A model generated the notes under the pieces. That model made no database searches. It was given only the letters and a program-made list of their open reading frames with translations, and was not told the origin of the DNA. A stretch of DNA of 64,000 nucleotides from Gammaproteobacteria bacterium (lineage in GTDB: Bacteria; Pseudomonadota; Gammaproteobacteria; Pseudomonadales; JAUIET01), in the NCBI GenBank assembly GCA_030429735.1, contig JAUIET010000003.1, positions 1-64,000 on the forward strand. Direction: 5' to 3'. This document shows, in pieces, positions 19,556-29,876 of this stretch (the stretch's first letter is position 1; each line of letters starts with the position of its first letter). A program made the position numbers and the translations under genes.

Positions 19556-20461
19556 TTAGCCGCGCTGTGGTAATTGCAGATTTCCACTCGCCGACTCTTC
19601 GGCAAACAGTTCGGCAGTGCGTAAAGCCGCAGCCGTCATGATGTCCAGATTACCTGCGTACGTTGGCAAAAAATCGCCCAGGCCTTCCACTTCCAGATAC
19701 ACTGTGACGCGCTTGTCTTCGAACACCGGTCCGTTCACCAAACGATAACCTGGAACGTAGCGCTGCACCTCCCCTATCATCGCGTGAATTGAATCGCTGA
19801 TAGCTGCCTCATCAGGCGCGTCTGTTGTCAGGCAATGCACAGTATCTCGCATTATTAATGGTGGCTCAGCGGGGTTTATAACGATGATCGCCTTCCCCTC
19901 TTTAGCGCCACCTACCTGCTCTACACCCGCCGCTGTTGTGCGAGTAAACTCATCGATATTAACCCGCGTGCCTGGCCCGACCGATTTCGATGATACCGTC
20001 GCTACAATTTCCCCGTAAGCCACTTCCTGAACACGTGAAACAGCCGCCACAATTGGAATAGTTGCCTGGCCACCGCAAGTGACCATATTCACGTTCATTT
20101 CAAGCGTTTCAGCGTGTTGTTTAAGATTGACCGGTGGAATACAAAAGGGGCCAATCGCCGCGGGCGTGAGGTCAATCATGACCACGCCCAGCTCGTTTAA
20201 TTTGCAGCTGTTCTCAGCATGGACATAGGCCGAGGTCGCATCAAAGGCTATTCTGACATCGTCATTGAGCACATGCGGTACTAATCCATCCACACCTTCA
20301 GATGTGGTTTTCATGCCGAATTCGCGCGCTCGCTTGATACCTTCCGATTCTTCTATCCCCACCATCCATACTGGCTCAACCCAGTCGCTGCGCATGGCTT
20401 TCATGAGCAGATCGGTACCGATATTGCCTGGGCCGATAATGGCGGCCTTTAGTTTGTTCAT
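19556..20461 (-). CDS. dmpF: acetaldehyde dehydrogenase (acetylating)
   Basis: [41 protein letters not shown]; start moved from 20521 to ATG 20461. Confidence 0.95.
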   Translation of the reverse strand: MNKLKAAIIGPGNIGTDLLMKAMRSDWVEPVWMVGIEESEGIKRAREFGMKTTSEGVDGLVPHVLNDDVRIAFDATSAYVHAENSCKLNELGVVMIDLTPAAIGPFCIPPVNLKQHAETLEMNVNMVTCGGQATIPIVAAVSRVQEVAYGEIVATVSSKSVGPGTRVNIDEFTRTTAAGVEQVGGAKEGKAIIVINPAEPPLIMRDTVHCLTTDAPDEAAISDSIHAMIGEVQRYVPGYRLVNGPVFEDKRVTVYLEVEGLGDFLPTYAGNLDIMTAAALRTAELFAEESASGNLQLPQRG

Positions 20462-20492
20462 TGTGATTCTCTGTCTTTGCAATCTATTACAA

Positions 20493-21287
20493 CTATACGA
20501 AGCGCATGCTGACGGTACCAAGGTCCTGATAGCGCACGACTATGGAGTCACCGCGTTCAACCAATACAGCGGCAGTGATGCCGCCAGTCATGATAAAAGT
20601 ACCTGCAGGAATGCTCTCGCCACGCTCATCTAACATGCTCGCTAACATAGCAACGCTGGCAGCTGGGTGATCCAAAACCGCCGCGCCAGCGCCCACTTCT
20701 ACCACTTCGCCATTCTTCTGCATCACCACGCCAACAGTAGCCCAGTCGAAATCTTCTGGCTTTGCCGCATGGCTGCCCACGACGAAGCGCGTGGAGGATG
20801 AGTTATCAGCCTGAACGCTCACAAGATCAAATTTGAAGTCTTTGTATCGCGAATCAATAATTTCGACCGCAGGAACCACCAACTCGGTAGCGTCTAACAC
20901 TTGTTCTACTGTTACGTCTGGCCCTGATAGTGGTTTATTGGTGACAAACGCGAGCTCGGCTTCTACTTTAGGGTGAATGAGTTCATCAAACTTTACGTCA
21001 GCGTTGTCGGAAAGGCTGAAGTAATCCGCCAGGAAACCGTAACAGGGTTTCTCAACCCCCATTTGTTTCATTTTCGCCCAGGACGTAAGCCCCATTTTCA
21101 TGCCCACCATTTTGTGACCGCGCTGTTCCTTGCGACGACGAATTTCCCATTGAACATCGGTGGCATCAACCATGGTCATGTCGGGGTAATCGTCGGTGAT
21201 TTTGGTTACCTCAAAGGCTTCCAATTCAGCTTTTTCCAAATGTTCGGCCAGTTTCGCTACGGCCTCTTTACTCAAGGTTCTGCTCAT
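20493..21287 (-). CDS. dmpH: 2-oxo-3-hexenedioate (4-oxalocrotonate) decarboxylase
   Basis: [47 protein letters not shown] matches DmpH. Confidence 0.92.
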   Translation of the reverse strand: MSRTLSKEAVAKLAEHLEKAELEAFEVTKITDDYPDMTMVDATDVQWEIRRRKEQRGHKMVGMKMGLTSWAKMKQMGVEKPCYGFLADYFSLSDNADVKFDELIHPKVEAELAFVTNKPLSGPDVTVEQVLDATELVVPAVEIIDSRYKDFKFDLVSVQADNSSSTRFVVGSHAAKPEDFDWATVGVVMQKNGEVVEVGAGAAVLDHPAASVAMLASMLDERGESIPAGTFIMTGGITAAVLVERGDSIVVRYQDLGTVSMRFV

Positions 21288-21295
21288 TTTGGTTC

Positions 21296-22078
21296 TCAGC
21301 TAAAATTCAAGTCACAACGGCCCATGCCACCAATGCGCACACTCATGGAGTCACCCGCAACTACCGGTACCAGTGGCACCAATGAGCCTGACAGTATGAC
21401 TTCACCCGCTTTCAAGCCGATCTCGAACTGCCCCAAGGTATTCGCTAACCAGGCAACGCAATTGACCGGGCTGCCCAATGCGGCAGCACCAGCCCCCGTG
21501 CTTATGGTATTGCCATTTTTGCTTACCACCATGCCACAGGTGGCCAGATCAATTTTTCTGGGGTCCACTGCGCTGGCTTCAGCCAGCGCGAATAATCCAC
21601 AAGACGCATTGTCTGCGACCGTGTCCTGTATTTTTATATTCCAATCCTCAATACGGGAATCCACAACCTCAAAACACGGCATTACCAACTCGGTGGCCGC
21701 TAATACATCAGCGTTTGTGATACCGGGGCCTATCAGGTCTTTCTTCAGCACAAATGCGATTTCGCCTTCAGCGCGAGGTTGAATTAGCCGTTCGCTTATT
21801 GGCATTTCATCAGAAAACACCATAGCGTTAGTCAAGTAACCAAAGTCAGGCTGATGCACGTTGAGCATGCTTTGCACGCTCTTGCTGGTAACGCCTATCT
21901 TTTTACCTATGATGCTCTCACCCGCTTCCAAGCGCCTCTCCAACATCTGCAAGGAGATATGGTAGGCGTCGTCAATACTGATGCCGGCATGCTGATCCGT
22001 TAAAGGAGCAATCGTTCTACGATCCTGCATTGCGGAGTACAACTCATTACCGCAGCGTGCAATTTGTTCACTGTCCAT
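21296..22078 (-). CDS. dmpE: 2-oxopent-4-enoate hydratase
   Basis: GKKIGVTSKSVQSMLNVHQPDFGYL; LGSPVNCVAWLANTLGQFEIGLKAGEVILSGSL. Confidence 0.92.
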   Translation of the reverse strand: MDSEQIARCGNELYSAMQDRRTIAPLTDQHAGISIDDAYHISLQMLERRLEAGESIIGKKIGVTSKSVQSMLNVHQPDFGYLTNAMVFSDEMPISERLIQPRAEGEIAFVLKKDLIGPGITNADVLAATELVMPCFEVVDSRIEDWNIKIQDTVADNASCGLFALAEASAVDPRKIDLATCGMVVSKNGNTISTGAGAAALGSPVNCVAWLANTLGQFEIGLKAGEVILSGSLVPLVPVVAGDSMSVRIGGMGRCDLNFS

Positions 22079-22118
22079 TTCAGTTTTGTTCCTTAACTTG
22101 TTGTGCTTAAAACAGGGG

Positions 22119-23585
22119 CTACAGCTTGATACAGATGTTTTTCATTTCCGTATAAAACTCGAGGGAATGCACGCCGCCTTCGCGGCCAATGCCTGATTGC
22201 TTTGAGCCGCCGAATGACGTGCGAAGATCCCTGAGAAACCAGCTGTTAACCCAAGCAATGCCTACCTCAATCTGTTCCGCAACGCGAATTGCTCGGGCGC
22301 TGTTTTCGGTCCAGATTGCTGTTGCCAAGCCGTATGCATTGTCGTTAGCCAATGCAATCACTTCGTCTTCCTCATCGAACGGACGAATATGGCAACATGG
22401 ACCAAAGATTTCCTCTTTGATCACGCGCGCATTATCATCAAGATCGGTCCAGATTGTAGGTTGCACCCAGGCACCAGGTGCCAGATCTTCAGTCATGTCT
22501 GGCTCGCCACCGCCAAGAACAACTGTGGCGCCCTCCTCAACCGCAAGCCGATAATAAGACAGTACTTTTTCTTTATGTTCCAGACTGATCAAAGGACCCA
22601 TTTTGGTGTCGGGATCTTCTGGCCGACCCAGAGTAAGCTCACCGGCCTGATGGGCCAGGCGTTGCACGAATTCTTCAAATATTGGTCGCTGCACGTAGAC
22701 GCGCTCTGTCCCAAGACACACCTGCCCACAGTTCGCGAAGGCCGAGCGCATCGTACCTTCAATCGCCTTGTCCATATCGCAGTCAGCGAACACAATAGCT
22801 GCGTTCTTGCCCCCGCATTCCATCGACACGTCCCGTAGGCCTTTGGCTGCTGCGCGAGTGATGACTTCACCGGTTCCCGTCTCCCCGGTAAACGTAATAG
22901 CATCAACTCCCGGGTGCTCTGTTAGAAATGCGCCTGCGGAATCTGGTCCGAAGCCATGCACTACGTTGTAAACCCCTGCTGGTACCCCGCAGCTATTCAT
23001 CACCTCGGCCAGCAAAGTAGTTGTTAACGGGGTTTCCTCTGACGGTTTAACCACGACAGTATTGCCACAGGCGAGAGCCGGGCCGACCTTCCATGTCATC
23101 AACAGTAGGGGCAGGTTCCAGGGGCTTATCACTCCGATGACGCCTTTTGGCGCACGGTGCGCAACATTCACGGCACCGGTACCATCTGGCGTTTCCATCC
23201 GGTACGCCTCGGAGGGTACGTTTTTAATCATGTCGGCAAACACTTTGAAATTTGCAGCCCCCCTCGGAATGTCAATGTGGCTAGCCAGCGAACGGGGTTT
23301 GCCGGTGTCAAGGCATTCCGCTTCCAGGAACTCGTCGAAGCGCTGATTGACACCGTCTGCAATCGCGTGAAGCATGTCGATTCGATCATCAATCTTCATT
23401 TGGCCCCAAGGACCAGTCAGTGCGGCTCGAGCGGATTCCACGGCATGTGCAACATCTTCTTTGCTCGCCTCATGAGCCACAGCGATAACACTGTTATCAA
23501 CGGGTGTGCGAACCTCAAAGGTTTTTCCACTAGTGCCTTTGCAGAACTCGCCGGCAATGAAATTCTCTATCACGACATTGCTCAT
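22119..23585 (-). CDS. dmpC: 2-hydroxymuconic semialdehyde dehydrogenase
   Basis: ALDH motifs (ITFTGETGTG, ECGGKNAAIVFADCD, NCGQVCLGTERVYVQ) within the meta-cleavage operon. Confidence 0.92.
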   Translation of the reverse strand: MSNVVIENFIAGEFCKGTSGKTFEVRTPVDNSVIAVAHEASKEDVAHAVESARAALTGPWGQMKIDDRIDMLHAIADGVNQRFDEFLEAECLDTGKPRSLASHIDIPRGAANFKVFADMIKNVPSEAYRMETPDGTGAVNVAHRAPKGVIGVISPWNLPLLLMTWKVGPALACGNTVVVKPSEETPLTTTLLAEVMNSCGVPAGVYNVVHGFGPDSAGAFLTEHPGVDAITFTGETGTGEVITRAAAKGLRDVSMECGGKNAAIVFADCDMDKAIEGTMRSAFANCGQVCLGTERVYVQRPIFEEFVQRLAHQAGELTLGRPEDPDTKMGPLISLEHKEKVLSYYRLAVEEGATVVLGGGEPDMTEDLAPGAWVQPTIWTDLDDNARVIKEEIFGPCCHIRPFDEEDEVIALANDNAYGLATAIWTENSARAIRVAEQIEVGIAWVNSWFLRDLRTSFGGSKQSGIGREGGVHSLEFYTEMKNICIKL

Positions 23586-23587
23586 AA

Positions 23588-24526
23588 CTAGGTAACCACA
23601 CCGAGGAAGTTTTCGTTCAGTACGCGATCGTGATAAAAAATCGCTTTGCCCAGTTCACTGGCGTCCCAGGTAATTACTGGCGAATCCGGGTAGTAGTAGT
23701 TACCGCCTGCACCATCACAGAACACTTCATTACGATTGCCTGAGGGATCAAAGAAGTAGATTGTTTGTCCGTGTGTCAGACCGTGCCGGGTAGGACCAAT
23801 GTCCAATGAGATATCATGCATCGATATCAGATCCGCCGCCCGAAGTACCTCTTCCCAGGTATTCAGGAAAAATGAGGCATGGTGAAACTTTCCTTTTTCT
23901 TCATGGCGCACCCAGGCTATGTCATGCGCTTTCATCGAACACGTCAGGAATTGAGCGATACGTAGATCGCCGTCCATCACTTCTTCGGCCAGATCAAAGC
24001 CCAGTACTTTTGTGAACAGCTCCAATGAGCCGTCCAGATCATCGCCATAGAGCAGGCAGTGATCAAAGCGGGAGGTCTTCATTCCTTTTAGATCTTCAGG
24101 CCACGCCTCCGGATTACGAGCGGTAACGCCCCATTTCCCGGTCTGTTCTTTCTCCGCGTAAATTTCGAAGAAGTGACCAGTCGGTGAATCAAAACGCACG
24201 CGTTCTCCACACCCGTTCAATTCACCGGCTGGAATGTTTTCAACCTGACACCCGAATTCCTTGAGTTCGTCGCGAAGGGAGTTCATTACATCTGTACTGG
24301 TGACCTTGAACCCCATAAAATCCATACCAGCTTCATCTGCTTCGCGAAGCACTACCGAGTACTTATCAATCTCGGTCCACGCTTTCAAGTAAACCCTGCC
24401 CATTGAGTCTTTGTGCATCTCGATCAACCCGAGTCGATCGCGATAATGAATGAGAGCCTCGTCCATATCCAATACCCGGATCTGAACATGTCCTGGTCGC
24501 ATTACGCCCTTTTTCATAGTAGTCAC
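23588..24526 (-). CDS. dmpB: catechol 2,3-dioxygenase
   Basis: 312-aa two-domain extradiol dioxygenase; [83 protein letters not shown]. Confidence 0.95.
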   Translation of the reverse strand: MTTMKKGVMRPGHVQIRVLDMDEALIHYRDRLGLIEMHKDSMGRVYLKAWTEIDKYSVVLREADEAGMDFMGFKVTSTDVMNSLRDELKEFGCQVENIPAGELNGCGERVRFDSPTGHFFEIYAEKEQTGKWGVTARNPEAWPEDLKGMKTSRFDHCLLYGDDLDGSLELFTKVLGFDLAEEVMDGDLRIAQFLTCSMKAHDIAWVRHEEKGKFHHASFFLNTWEEVLRAADLISMHDISLDIGPTRHGLTHGQTIYFFDPSGNRNEVFCDGAGGNYYYPDSPVITWDASELGKAIFYHDRVLNENFLGVVT

Positions 24527-24528
24527 CT

Positions 24529-24879
24529 TTATCTGTTAATTACTCTCTGGCTATCTGATGAGCCAGCACGCATCGTGCTTTTGTTGTCATACTGAGTTGG
24601 CGTCCGCAACTCAAAGATCACATCACTTCGCGGGAAGGTTCGACATGCCAACGTGAGGTTCTCTTTCTGTTCTGAATCACCAATGAACTTTTTACTCATT
24701 TTTTTTGTCTCGAAGTCACCACTAATGATGCGAATTCGACATCGCCCACACCCGCCACCACGGCACCCAACAGGGATGAGATCTTTGGCTTGTCGCTCCA
24801 TCGCGATCAATAGCGGCCTATCTTCACTGCACAAGAATTCCGCGTTCGTGCCGGCACACCTGACCTTATGCATCTGCAT
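24529..24879 (-). CDS. dmpQ: [2Fe-2S] ferredoxin, DmpQ/XylT type (catechol dioxygenase reactivation)
   Basis: 116 aa; [15 protein letters not shown]...LTLACRTFP cysteine pattern, directly upstream of dmpB. Confidence 0.88.
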   Translation of the reverse strand: MQMHKVRCAGTNAEFLCSEDRPLLIAMERQAKDLIPVGCRGGGCGRCRIRIISGDFETKKMSKKFIGDSEQKENLTLACRTFPRSDVIFELRTPTQYDNKSTMRAGSSDSQRVINR

Positions 24880-24888
24880 CGCAAACTC

Positions 24889-25956
24889 TCAGCCCAAGCC
24901 CTTGAACAAGGGGCTTTTTGGCTTCACGTCTTTACTTTCGTTGGTATAGAAATTTTCCATGTACATGTGTTTTTCGAACAGTCGCCCACGCATCAATGTG
25001 GTAATGCAGGAATCGATCATAATCGGTGGACCGCACATATACGCCTTATTCCCTTCAAATTTTCCATCGTAGTGCCGCTGTGCCACATCATGCACATAGC
25101 CTCTCTCACCTTGCCAATCGGAATCGTCAGGCTCGTCAGATAGCGCGGGAACATAATGGAAATTTTTGTGTGCGCGCTCCATTTGCTCGAACAACTCCCG
25201 ATAATAGAGCTCCTGCTGATTACGCGCGCCGTAGATCAGAGTAATGTCGCCAGTGTCATCCTTTTCCAACAGATCGAGAACCATGCATTTGGGGCTGGAT
25301 AATCCGGAACCGCCCGCAAGAAATATTTTTGGTTCAGGTGCGGAGGTTCGCACAAAGAAGTGCCCATAAGGCCCACTGAAAGAAATCTCGTCACCCACTT
25401 CGAGTTCATTGTGCAAGTAAGCGGTACCCTCGCCATCTGGAATCAGGGCAACATTAAGTTCAATGAGGTTTTTCGAGGATGGCGGACTTGCTATTGAGAA
25501 CGCTCTGGGCGCGCCATCCAAACCTGGAATGTTGATGTTCAAGTACTGTCCGGCCTGAAAATCCAGACCGTCGCCTTCCAATGCCAGGAAAATTCCTTTT
25601 ATTCTCGGCGTGAACTGCTCAATCTTCGTGACAACAGCTAAATAATCCCGTACCGCATGCGATTGGGCATCAGGCTCCTCGTCAACATCAGCCTCAATGA
25701 CCAGATCAGAAATCGGTACAGCGCAGCAAGTCAAGCACTTACCTTCTTCGCGCTCCATGTCCATCAATGCAAACGGAGACGCGTCGCCAAAATCAACGTC
25801 GCCCTCAAGCACATCCACTTTGCAGGTAGAACACAGACCATGGCCACAGGCATGCGGTAGATACAAACCAGCACGCAAGGCTGCATCCAGGATAGTTTGC
25901 CCTTCTTCCACCTCAATGGATTCGCCCAATGGCTCTATTTCAACGCGATAAGACAT
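24889..25956 (-). CDS. dmpP: phenol hydroxylase reductase component
   Basis: N-terminal ferredoxin HACGHGLCSTCKVDVLEGDV, FAD/NAD domains (PRAFSIASPPS, FLAGGSGLSSPKCM). Confidence 0.93.
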   Translation of the reverse strand: MSYRVEIEPLGESIEVEEGQTILDAALRAGLYLPHACGHGLCSTCKVDVLEGDVDFGDASPFALMDMEREEGKCLTCCAVPISDLVIEADVDEEPDAQSHAVRDYLAVVTKIEQFTPRIKGIFLALEGDGLDFQAGQYLNINIPGLDGAPRAFSIASPPSSKNLIELNVALIPDGEGTAYLHNELEVGDEISFSGPYGHFFVRTSAPEPKIFLAGGSGLSSPKCMVLDLLEKDDTGDITLIYGARNQQELYYRELFEQMERAHKNFHYVPALSDEPDDSDWQGERGYVHDVAQRHYDGKFEGNKAYMCGPPIMIDSCITTLMRGRLFEKHMYMENFYTNESKDVKPKSPLFKGLG

Positions 25957-25985
25957 TTCTTAAGTTCCTGTCGATAGTAACGTCA

Positions 25986-26345
25986 TCAACTACCAGAGCC
26001 TGCAATTCCATTGTCACCAGGTGTAACAAACCGCAGCAATGATTTATGTCCAATACCGTTCTCGACAAGACTGGCCGCGCGGTCTGGAGAAAAGGGCGCG
26101 TCGTCGAGAATCCACTCAACATCGCCCCAATCAATCGCTTTGAACAAAGGATGTGAACCCCAAACACTGGGTATCAGCTCATCGACCAATGCAGCGAATG
26201 GCATGGACGGTGGCAGAGGAAACGCCAATGCCCCGGAAAACAAACGGTGCTTATCCCAGTCGATATAAACAACCTGGTTGCCGTGAAAATTTTCAACCGC
26301 ATCACGGTCGTTATCCACATAGTCTTTAAGAGCGTTTATTGCCAT
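25986..26345 (-). CDS. dmpO: phenol hydroxylase component DmpO
   Basis: 119 aa; LKDYVDNDRDAVENFHGNQVVYIDWDKH, operon position. Confidence 0.9.
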   Translation of the reverse strand: MAINALKDYVDNDRDAVENFHGNQVVYIDWDKHRLFSGALAFPLPPSMPFAALVDELIPSVWGSHPLFKAIDWGDVEWILDDAPFSPDRAASLVENGIGHKSLLRFVTPGDNGIAGSGS

Positions 26346-26356
26346 GAAGTTACTCC

Positions 26357-27895
26357 TTAGCTTGCGTGCGCTTGCGTTCGATCATCTGATACTGATTCAG
26401 CAGTACCCTTCCACTCCTGCCAGCGTTGATGATCAGCAGAACCTACGTATTCACCGCCGTCTTCCGGCTGGAAGTTATACCAGTCCAATACTTCGGAGAC
26501 TTCAGACCCGCCACAGTTACCCTGGTATATTTGATGAACGGGCAGCCAGGCTTGAATATATTTTTCAGGCTCAAATTCGAATATGTCGCGACATCCGTCG
26601 CCACACGTGTGGTACTTGGAGTTGTTGTGAATTGACACCCGGCGACTAACCATTGTTGGATCATTAAGAACGTCAGTAAACACCATTGGAATCTGACAAA
26701 CCTGGCAGAGCTGAGGCAGGCCATTGATGTAATGGCGCTCGCCGGCCGCTTCCATTTCTCTAAACGTTTCGAAACGCGGTCTGTAGTACTCGTCGAACGT
26801 ATTCGGATACTTCTCTGACAACCAATCCATTTTTTTAACATCGGGCATCCAGGTGTGAAACGCTGCTGCATGGCCATAGTTGTAGAATGTGGCCCAAACC
26901 TGGTGGCTAAGATGCTCAGCCTCTGCCGTAGCTACCTCGTGGTACTTAGGCATTCGTAAGCCATAACGGCCCAAGTCATCAAACAATGCGCTGCAATTTT
27001 CTGTGAAGTAGATGTCCCATGCTGCTTTCCAGGACATAGGGCTGTTGGGCAACATGTAGTCTTGCATCATAGCCACCAAACCCAGTACGCGGTAGGCACG
27101 CCAGAAATGCTTGTCAATGAAACGCTGAACAATGGGAAGGTTGTCTTCGTGCTGCTCCACCATGAACTTTATAATTTCCAAGCCCAGCGTCATGTGGCGA
27201 GACTCATCCGATTGCGCGGAGAAGCCAAAAGTCACCGTCGCCTGGTCGCCATTAAACGCAGCACCTGACATAAACGGTACAAACAGCAAATTGGTCAGGA
27301 CATACTCAAATGCAAACGAAACCGATGTAATAAATTCAAAAGGACCGCCCGTCATCGCATCTTCGAAGTACGACTTCGGTACCGACAAGTACCAGACACG
27401 GTCCGACATGTGCCACGGATCATGCATCCCGTTGAAATGCTTGTTGTAATGACTGAGTGTATGTATTTGCGTTTGAGCGTGTCGAAGTTCATCAATCGAT
27501 TGCATCTGGCAGGCTACACGGGCTCCTTCGCCTCTGAAATGCCGGCCTAAGTGTGCGTAGTGACGATGTGCTCCGTACTCTAACGGAGTCACACCCTGGA
27601 TAAACAATTTCATCGCATTGATGTAACGTGCGTCGCTAAGGTTTAGCTGCCCGTTGTTTTGCGCAAAGCTGTCCATGATCGCGTACAGCTTTTTATCTTT
27701 TTCAGCCTGGTACTTCCAATACGAATCAACGGCCAATCGAAAGGGGTCTTCCCATTTATCCCAGTCTTTGATTTTAATGCCTTCGTAAGTGTCGTACGGA
27801 AACACTTTGTCCATGGGCTGATGAGTGGTTTCCCAACCCATTCCCCGGGTCAGCGCTTCATAGCGCTTGCGCATGTTTAGACGTTTGGCTGCCAT
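26357..27895 (-). CDS. dmpN: phenol hydroxylase large (diiron) subunit
   Basis: 512 aa; diiron ligand motifs DELRHAQTQIH and DESRHMTLG; C-terminal YHS-like region. Confidence 0.95.
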   Translation of the reverse strand: MAAKRLNMRKRYEALTRGMGWETTHQPMDKVFPYDTYEGIKIKDWDKWEDPFRLAVDSYWKYQAEKDKKLYAIMDSFAQNNGQLNLSDARYINAMKLFIQGVTPLEYGAHRHYAHLGRHFRGEGARVACQMQSIDELRHAQTQIHTLSHYNKHFNGMHDPWHMSDRVWYLSVPKSYFEDAMTGGPFEFITSVSFAFEYVLTNLLFVPFMSGAAFNGDQATVTFGFSAQSDESRHMTLGLEIIKFMVEQHEDNLPIVQRFIDKHFWRAYRVLGLVAMMQDYMLPNSPMSWKAAWDIYFTENCSALFDDLGRYGLRMPKYHEVATAEAEHLSHQVWATFYNYGHAAAFHTWMPDVKKMDWLSEKYPNTFDEYYRPRFETFREMEAAGERHYINGLPQLCQVCQIPMVFTDVLNDPTMVSRRVSIHNNSKYHTCGDGCRDIFEFEPEKYIQAWLPVHQIYQGNCGGSEVSEVLDWYNFQPEDGGEYVGSADHQRWQEWKGTAESVSDDRTQAHAS

Positions 27896-27929
27896 TTTTC
27901 GTTTTCCTGTTCGTAGTTATTGCAAAGGG

Positions 27930-28196
27930 TTACGATCGAGTTAACTTAAAGTACTCGTCTTCTTCCTCGACGTTTCCACTGAGAGACACCATGTTCAAAT
28001 GCACTTCTTGCACATCCCAATCTCTACCCACCAGCTCTGAAACCGTGTCGCGGTTTACGGTTAGCTTTCCCTCGGCTTCAATACGCACCATTCCAGGCTG
28101 GTACTGGATAACAACGCCTTCGTTATCCTGATCGATCGCTTCAATGATGGGTCGTGCGTCTTCGTTGTCCTGCAGGATAAGAAACACTGTGCTCAT
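27930..28196 (-). CDS. dmpM: phenol hydroxylase regulatory (MmoB/DmpM) protein
   Basis: 88 aa; VFLILQDNEDARPIIEAIDQDNEGVVIQYQPGMVRIEAEGKLTVNRDTV. Confidence 0.93.
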   Translation of the reverse strand: MSTVFLILQDNEDARPIIEAIDQDNEGVVIQYQPGMVRIEAEGKLTVNRDTVSELVGRDWDVQEVHLNMVSLSGNVEEEDEYFKLTRS

Positions 28197-28236
28197 GATA
28201 TTGCCTCTTTAGTGCTCGTAGTATTTTGCATAAGGC

Positions 28237-29229
28237 TCATACCCCTTGCTTCTGTAGTCGTTGCATTAGCTCATGCGACACTTGTTTTACAGTCGCTTCA
28301 CCGTTTTTGTCTAAGGCATCATTTGCAATACCGACCAAGGCATCCGATATCCGGTCATTCCAATGGCTAGCCCACTTTGACAATAACGTCTTGTTTGCAT
28401 CGGACTCTGCCGCAGTTACCTTTATGAGTGTGTTAGTCCAGCGCTCGGTTTCTGCGTACCACTCACTCATAAACTGGGTAAGCAGTGGCATAACCGTGAT
28501 GCCGCTCGCAAGGAGTTCGTCAACAAGATGCTGATAAATCAGAGGGTATAGCAGACCATCCATTACTATGTTCTGAGCAACCATTGTCTCAAACCAATCT
28601 TCGAGTACAAATGTATCCTCAACCACGTGGCGCAGGTCTTGCCAAATATCCCTTTCTAGCCAATCTTGCTTCGCAGCGTCCAAACCCGTGGTTTCGTTCT
28701 GCTCAAGTATCAGACTAATGCGAGTCAGATATTGGGCAATACCCAACCGGTCCATGGAGTTAAACGTGGACACTTGAGTAATCGCCGTACCATAACCGCA
28801 ATCGGTAATGGCACAATTGTTCATATTAGCGCCCCACTCTACATGCCTAAGTGGAATGAATATTTCGCGAACAATTCGCTGCGCTTCAACGGGTATGGCC
28901 TGCAGTAACCCACGCTTTTCAACAAACGAAAAATTAGTATCGGCTATCTCTTGTTGCTTTGCGCGAGCAGCTGTGTACGCGCTGTAGTAGAACTGGCGTG
29001 GGTCCTTAAAGGCATACCAGTCTTGCATTTCGATCCCGGTGCGCCCTGTGTCATAGATATCGTGGTCTTTATCCCATAAAGGTCGGTAGTGAAAATTGGT
29101 GGTGGCTTGTAAGTCGAACGTCGCCTCCTGATACCTGGAGCCGGGTTTGCCTTCCCCTATCCTTCGGGCGACATGGGCATAGGTCTGGCGAATCGGTGGA
29201 ATTGCTTTAGCGGAGATATCAATACTCAT
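28237..29229 (-). CDS. dmpL: phenol hydroxylase small oxygenase subunit
   Basis: 330 aa; PPIRQTYAHVARRIGEGKPGSRYQEATFDLQATTNFHYRPLWDKDHDIYD. Confidence 0.93.
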   Translation of the reverse strand: MSIDISAKAIPPIRQTYAHVARRIGEGKPGSRYQEATFDLQATTNFHYRPLWDKDHDIYDTGRTGIEMQDWYAFKDPRQFYYSAYTAARAKQQEIADTNFSFVEKRGLLQAIPVEAQRIVREIFIPLRHVEWGANMNNCAITDCGYGTAITQVSTFNSMDRLGIAQYLTRISLILEQNETTGLDAAKQDWLERDIWQDLRHVVEDTFVLEDWFETMVAQNIVMDGLLYPLIYQHLVDELLASGITVMPLLTQFMSEWYAETERWTNTLIKVTAAESDANKTLLSKWASHWNDRISDALVGIANDALDKNGEATVKQVSHELMQRLQKQGV

Positions 29230-29299
29230 TTTTATGTCGTCCTCTTTACTGTCTGTATCTGTTTGTACGGCCAGGTTTCCCGGCTAGCTCTGAAACTCA

Positions 29300-29569
29300 T
29301 TAGGTGGCTATCCCGGGCGCACCAAAGCGCCACTTCAAACGATCGTAATCAACCGCTGCAACCTGTTCCGGTGTCAAACGCTGCGTTTGATACCGATTGC
29401 AAAACTGTTCGAATTCCGGAAATGGCAACACCAGTTCAACGCACAGCGTAGGGTCACCAATGGAATATTCGAATTCCACGAAACGTTGGTGCAACACCCT
29501 GGTGATGCGGACATAGTGTTGCTGGTCCACTGTCCTGGGTTCACCGTTTTTTTCTGATTCTTTCGGCAT
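29300..29569 (-). CDS. dmpK: phenol hydroxylase assembly protein DmpK
   Basis: HYVRITRVLHQRFVEFEYSIGDPTLCVELVLPFPEFEQFC; the ORF-track start (29602) lies upstream of the predicted sigma54 transcription start, so a start at 29569 or GTG 29530 is more likely. Confidence 0.85.
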   Translation of the reverse strand: MPKESEKNGEPRTVDQQHYVRITRVLHQRFVEFEYSIGDPTLCVELVLPFPEFEQFCNRYQTQRLTPEQVAAVDYDRLKWRFGAPGIAT

Positions 29570-29580
29570 GCCCGAATTAT

Positions 29581-29596
29581 GCAAGGCTAGTGCCAA
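29581..29596 (-). promoter_or_regulatory. putative sigma54 (-24/-12) promoter of the dmpK operon
   Basis: Minus strand reads TTGGCAC-TAGCC-TTGC; GG-N10-GC; predicted start near 29569. Confidence 0.75.
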
Positions 29597-29666
29597 CACC
29601 AAAATGCCTTAGTTTTTCAATCATTTAGCATGTGTAGGCAACTTTGTGCATAGACTGCCGGTGAAA

Positions 29667-29727
29667 TAGATTGATGATTTCATAAGAAGTTGTGAAGCGA
29701 CTGCTGATTTAGTCAATTAGAAAATGA
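29667..29727. promoter_or_regulatory. candidate DmpR/XylR upstream activating sites for the dmpK operon
   Basis: tagattgatgatttcat (29667-) and agtcaattagaaaatga; the 14-mer tagattgatgattt recurs at 31596-31609. Confidence 0.5.
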
Positions 29728-29876
29728 CGGGGGAGAGTCATCGGATTGTCGAAGAAGCAACTTTGACTTCTCTTTAACTTTTATGATTTGATCGGATTTT
29801 TTTATGATATGGTTAAAATGAAAGGCCTTCAGCGCAGAATAATTAGACGTCTGCCGTCACTCCAAAGGGTTGCCTC

